Source: Syntrophaceae bacterium UBA7544 (GTDB taxonomy: Bacteria > Desulfobacterota > Syntrophia > Syntrophales > Smithellaceae). Taken from it: a stretch of DNA of 5,368 bases. This document shows, piece by piece, positions 4,616 through 5,368 of this stretch. Location: assembly GCA_002479215.1 (NCBI GenBank), contig DLME01000255.1, forward strand, positions 1 to 5,368, read 5' to 3'. The stretch's first letter is position 1; every line of letters begins with the position of its first letter. A program made the position numbers and the translations under genes. Below the pieces are notes generated by a model that was given only the letters and a program-made list of their open reading frames with translations, was not told the DNA's origin and ran no database searches.

Positions 4616-5089
4616 TCAGATTACTCCTTTGCTAACGATATGTCCAGCCGCCGTTGCTACGGCCTGTCCAGTTAATGCTTTTGCTGGCTGTTGAGTTTCG
4701 AGGAGAGATTCGATATCTTTTGCAACTTTAAACACCATTACCGCTATGTTGCGTAGGTGATCTATCTCTTCACCCTTGGTGATCCATTCAATAGTGCATT
4801 GAACATTTGTCCCTGTCAATGATACGTAGATTCCATTCTGTAGATGCATTGGGTGTATCTAGTCACGTCCGAAAAAGAACGACCCACCGGGATTAGTATA
4901 CGCGCCAATGAGATTTAGAGTCGATGCCTGTGCTTGATCCATGCAATCATAGACTGTCACACACCCGCTGTTAGTGCCGTCGCCAAATACTTGAATTGCA
5001 GATATATTACAAGCGCCCCTGTATATCAGAGTATTGGCACTGACAAGACCGCTATATCGTACATTAGTTGTTGTCGTGTTGGTTCTCAT
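4616..5089 (-). CDS. Beta-rich probable virion surface protein with in-frame TAG and helical C-terminus
   Basis: With TAG read as sense this is 157 residues. Residues about 10 to 104 look like a compact beta-sandwich seen in many small phage surface proteins: a Gly-containing strand (GACNISAIQVF), a loop DGTNSG, then VTVYDCMD, a GGSFFFGRD turn, NGIYVSLTGT and CTIEWI. The TAG (4859..4861) is codon 77, between the GGSFFFGRD turn and the NGIYV strand, so the fold is complete only after read-through. Residues about 105 to 132 form a helix (EIDHLRNIAVMVFKVAKDIE), followed by an Ala/Gly-rich tail. AAAGGA lies 6 bases before the ATG at 5089; the internal ATG at 4849 has no ribosome binding site. In PRD1 the penton and spike genes lie in this part of the late region. 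The exact role is not established. Confidence 0.87.
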
Positions 5090-5099
5090 TTTGTTCCTT

Positions 5100-5368
5100 T
5101 CAAAATTGAGCTAAATATGCAACGCAATACAATTGACCTTTTGAAAGCGTTGCAGTCGATGCAAACGTTAAAACGCCCGATGAACTTGTTAAGTACACAG
5201 GTTGTGTTAACGAAACGTTAGCAAGCATTTGACTTAAGACTGAGGCAGTTGCAGCCGCTGGAAAATAGGCATGAGTCTGTAATAGGGTGGCTAATGCAAG
5301 TGCAAGTGTGACTTCCGATTCTGAGGCGGAAGTAGCAGCAAGATAAGCCCCTTGTATATATCCACCAC
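5100..5368 (-). CDS. C-terminal part of an unidentified Ala/Thr/Ser-rich protein
   Basis: The frame is open from the right edge and ends in TGA at 5100; 88 residues are visible. The upstream half is Ala/Ser/Leu-rich and probably helical (SASESEVTLALALATLLQTH), and the last 40 residues alternate Val/Leu with Ser/Thr (SLTQPVYLTSSSGVLTF, KGQLYCVAYLAQF), suggesting beta strands. The stop overlaps the region carrying the Shine-Dalgarno of the next gene, so the two are co-transcribed. No TAG occurs in the visible part. It may be a virion protein, perhaps of the vertex or spike, judging only by its neighbours. The start lies outside the window. Confidence 0.78.
   Translation of the reverse strand, partial: GGYIQGAYLAATSASESEVTLALALATLLQTHAYFPAAATASVLSQMLANVSLTQPVYLTSSSGVLTFASTATLSKGQLYCVAYLAQF

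Noticed and set aside
62..5089. Pyrrolysine as the residue inserted at TAG
   Set aside because: Pyrrolysine normally appears at rare catalytic sites in few proteins. Nine TAGs spread over unrelated structural proteins look like a general reassignment. I keep the residue open, with Gln favoured but not proven; an archaeal host that reads TAG widely as pyrrolysine is not excluded.
62..5089. Pseudogenes or sequencing errors as the cause of the interrupted frames
   Set aside because: Nine interruptions are all the same codon, none is TAA or TGA, none is a frameshift, and the hallmark motifs on both sides are intact. Decay or error would give a mixture.
1..5368. tRNA, rRNA, CRISPR repeats, insertion sequences or terminal repeats
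   Set aside because: I saw no cloverleaf with a CUA or other anticodon, no repeat-spacer pattern, no transposase and no long direct or inverted terminal repeats in this window.

Overview
The window looks like the structural-gene block of a tailless, icosahedral, membrane-containing dsDNA virus of the PRD1/tectivirus lineage (double jelly-roll viruses, Tectiliviricetes). The two anchors are a major capsid protein that aligns by eye with PRD1 P3 along most of its length (1432..2532) and a P9-type FtsK/HerA genome-packaging ATPase (2929..3555). All 16 genes I can support lie on the minus strand, so transcription runs from base 5368 towards base 1. They are packed like an operon, with short gaps, 4-base or 32-base overlaps, and a purine-rich Shine-Dalgarno before nearly every start.

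The main result is that the amber codon TAG is read as sense. Nine in-frame TAG codons interrupt six genes: two in 62..367, one in 789..1073, one in the capsid protein, three in the ATPase, one in 4044..4409 and one in 4616..5089. Each of these genes becomes a full-length protein only if TAG is translated. All 15 gene ends visible in the window use TGA (13) or TAA (2), and none uses TAG. Glutamine, as in genetic code 15 known from some phages, is the most economical guess for the inserted residue, but the sequence does not prove it. A standard-code annotation would split the capsid protein and the ATPase and lose the P-loop of the ATPase.

Layout in transcription order, right to left: the C-terminal end of an unidentified protein (5100..5368); a beta-rich probable virion surface protein (4616..5089); a small helical protein (4414..4614); an acidic coiled-coil protein (4044..4409); an AT-hook protein with one membrane segment (3524..4021); the packaging ATPase (2929..3555); an AT-rich spacer (2821..2928); two one-helix membrane proteins of about 40 residues (2698..2820, 2572..2685); the major capsid protein (1432..2532); a 140-base spacer with a long imperfect RNA hairpin (1316..1384); two very small membrane proteins (1184..1291, 1083..1175); a three-helix membrane protein (789..1073); two tandem paralogous membrane proteins (598..792, 383..601); an unidentified protein (62..367); and the first 18 codons of another gene (1..54).

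The order assembly-type membrane protein, ATPase, two tiny membrane proteins, capsid protein matches PRD1 P10-P9-P20-P22-P3. This suggests the two tiny proteins belong to the packaging vertex. The cluster of membrane proteins after the capsid gene fits a virion with an internal lipid membrane. The host cannot be determined; the Shine-Dalgarno signals say only that it is prokaryotic. No tRNA, replication gene, integrase, CRISPR array or insertion sequence is present, so a suppressor tRNA that would explain the recoding must lie elsewhere in the virus or in the host.
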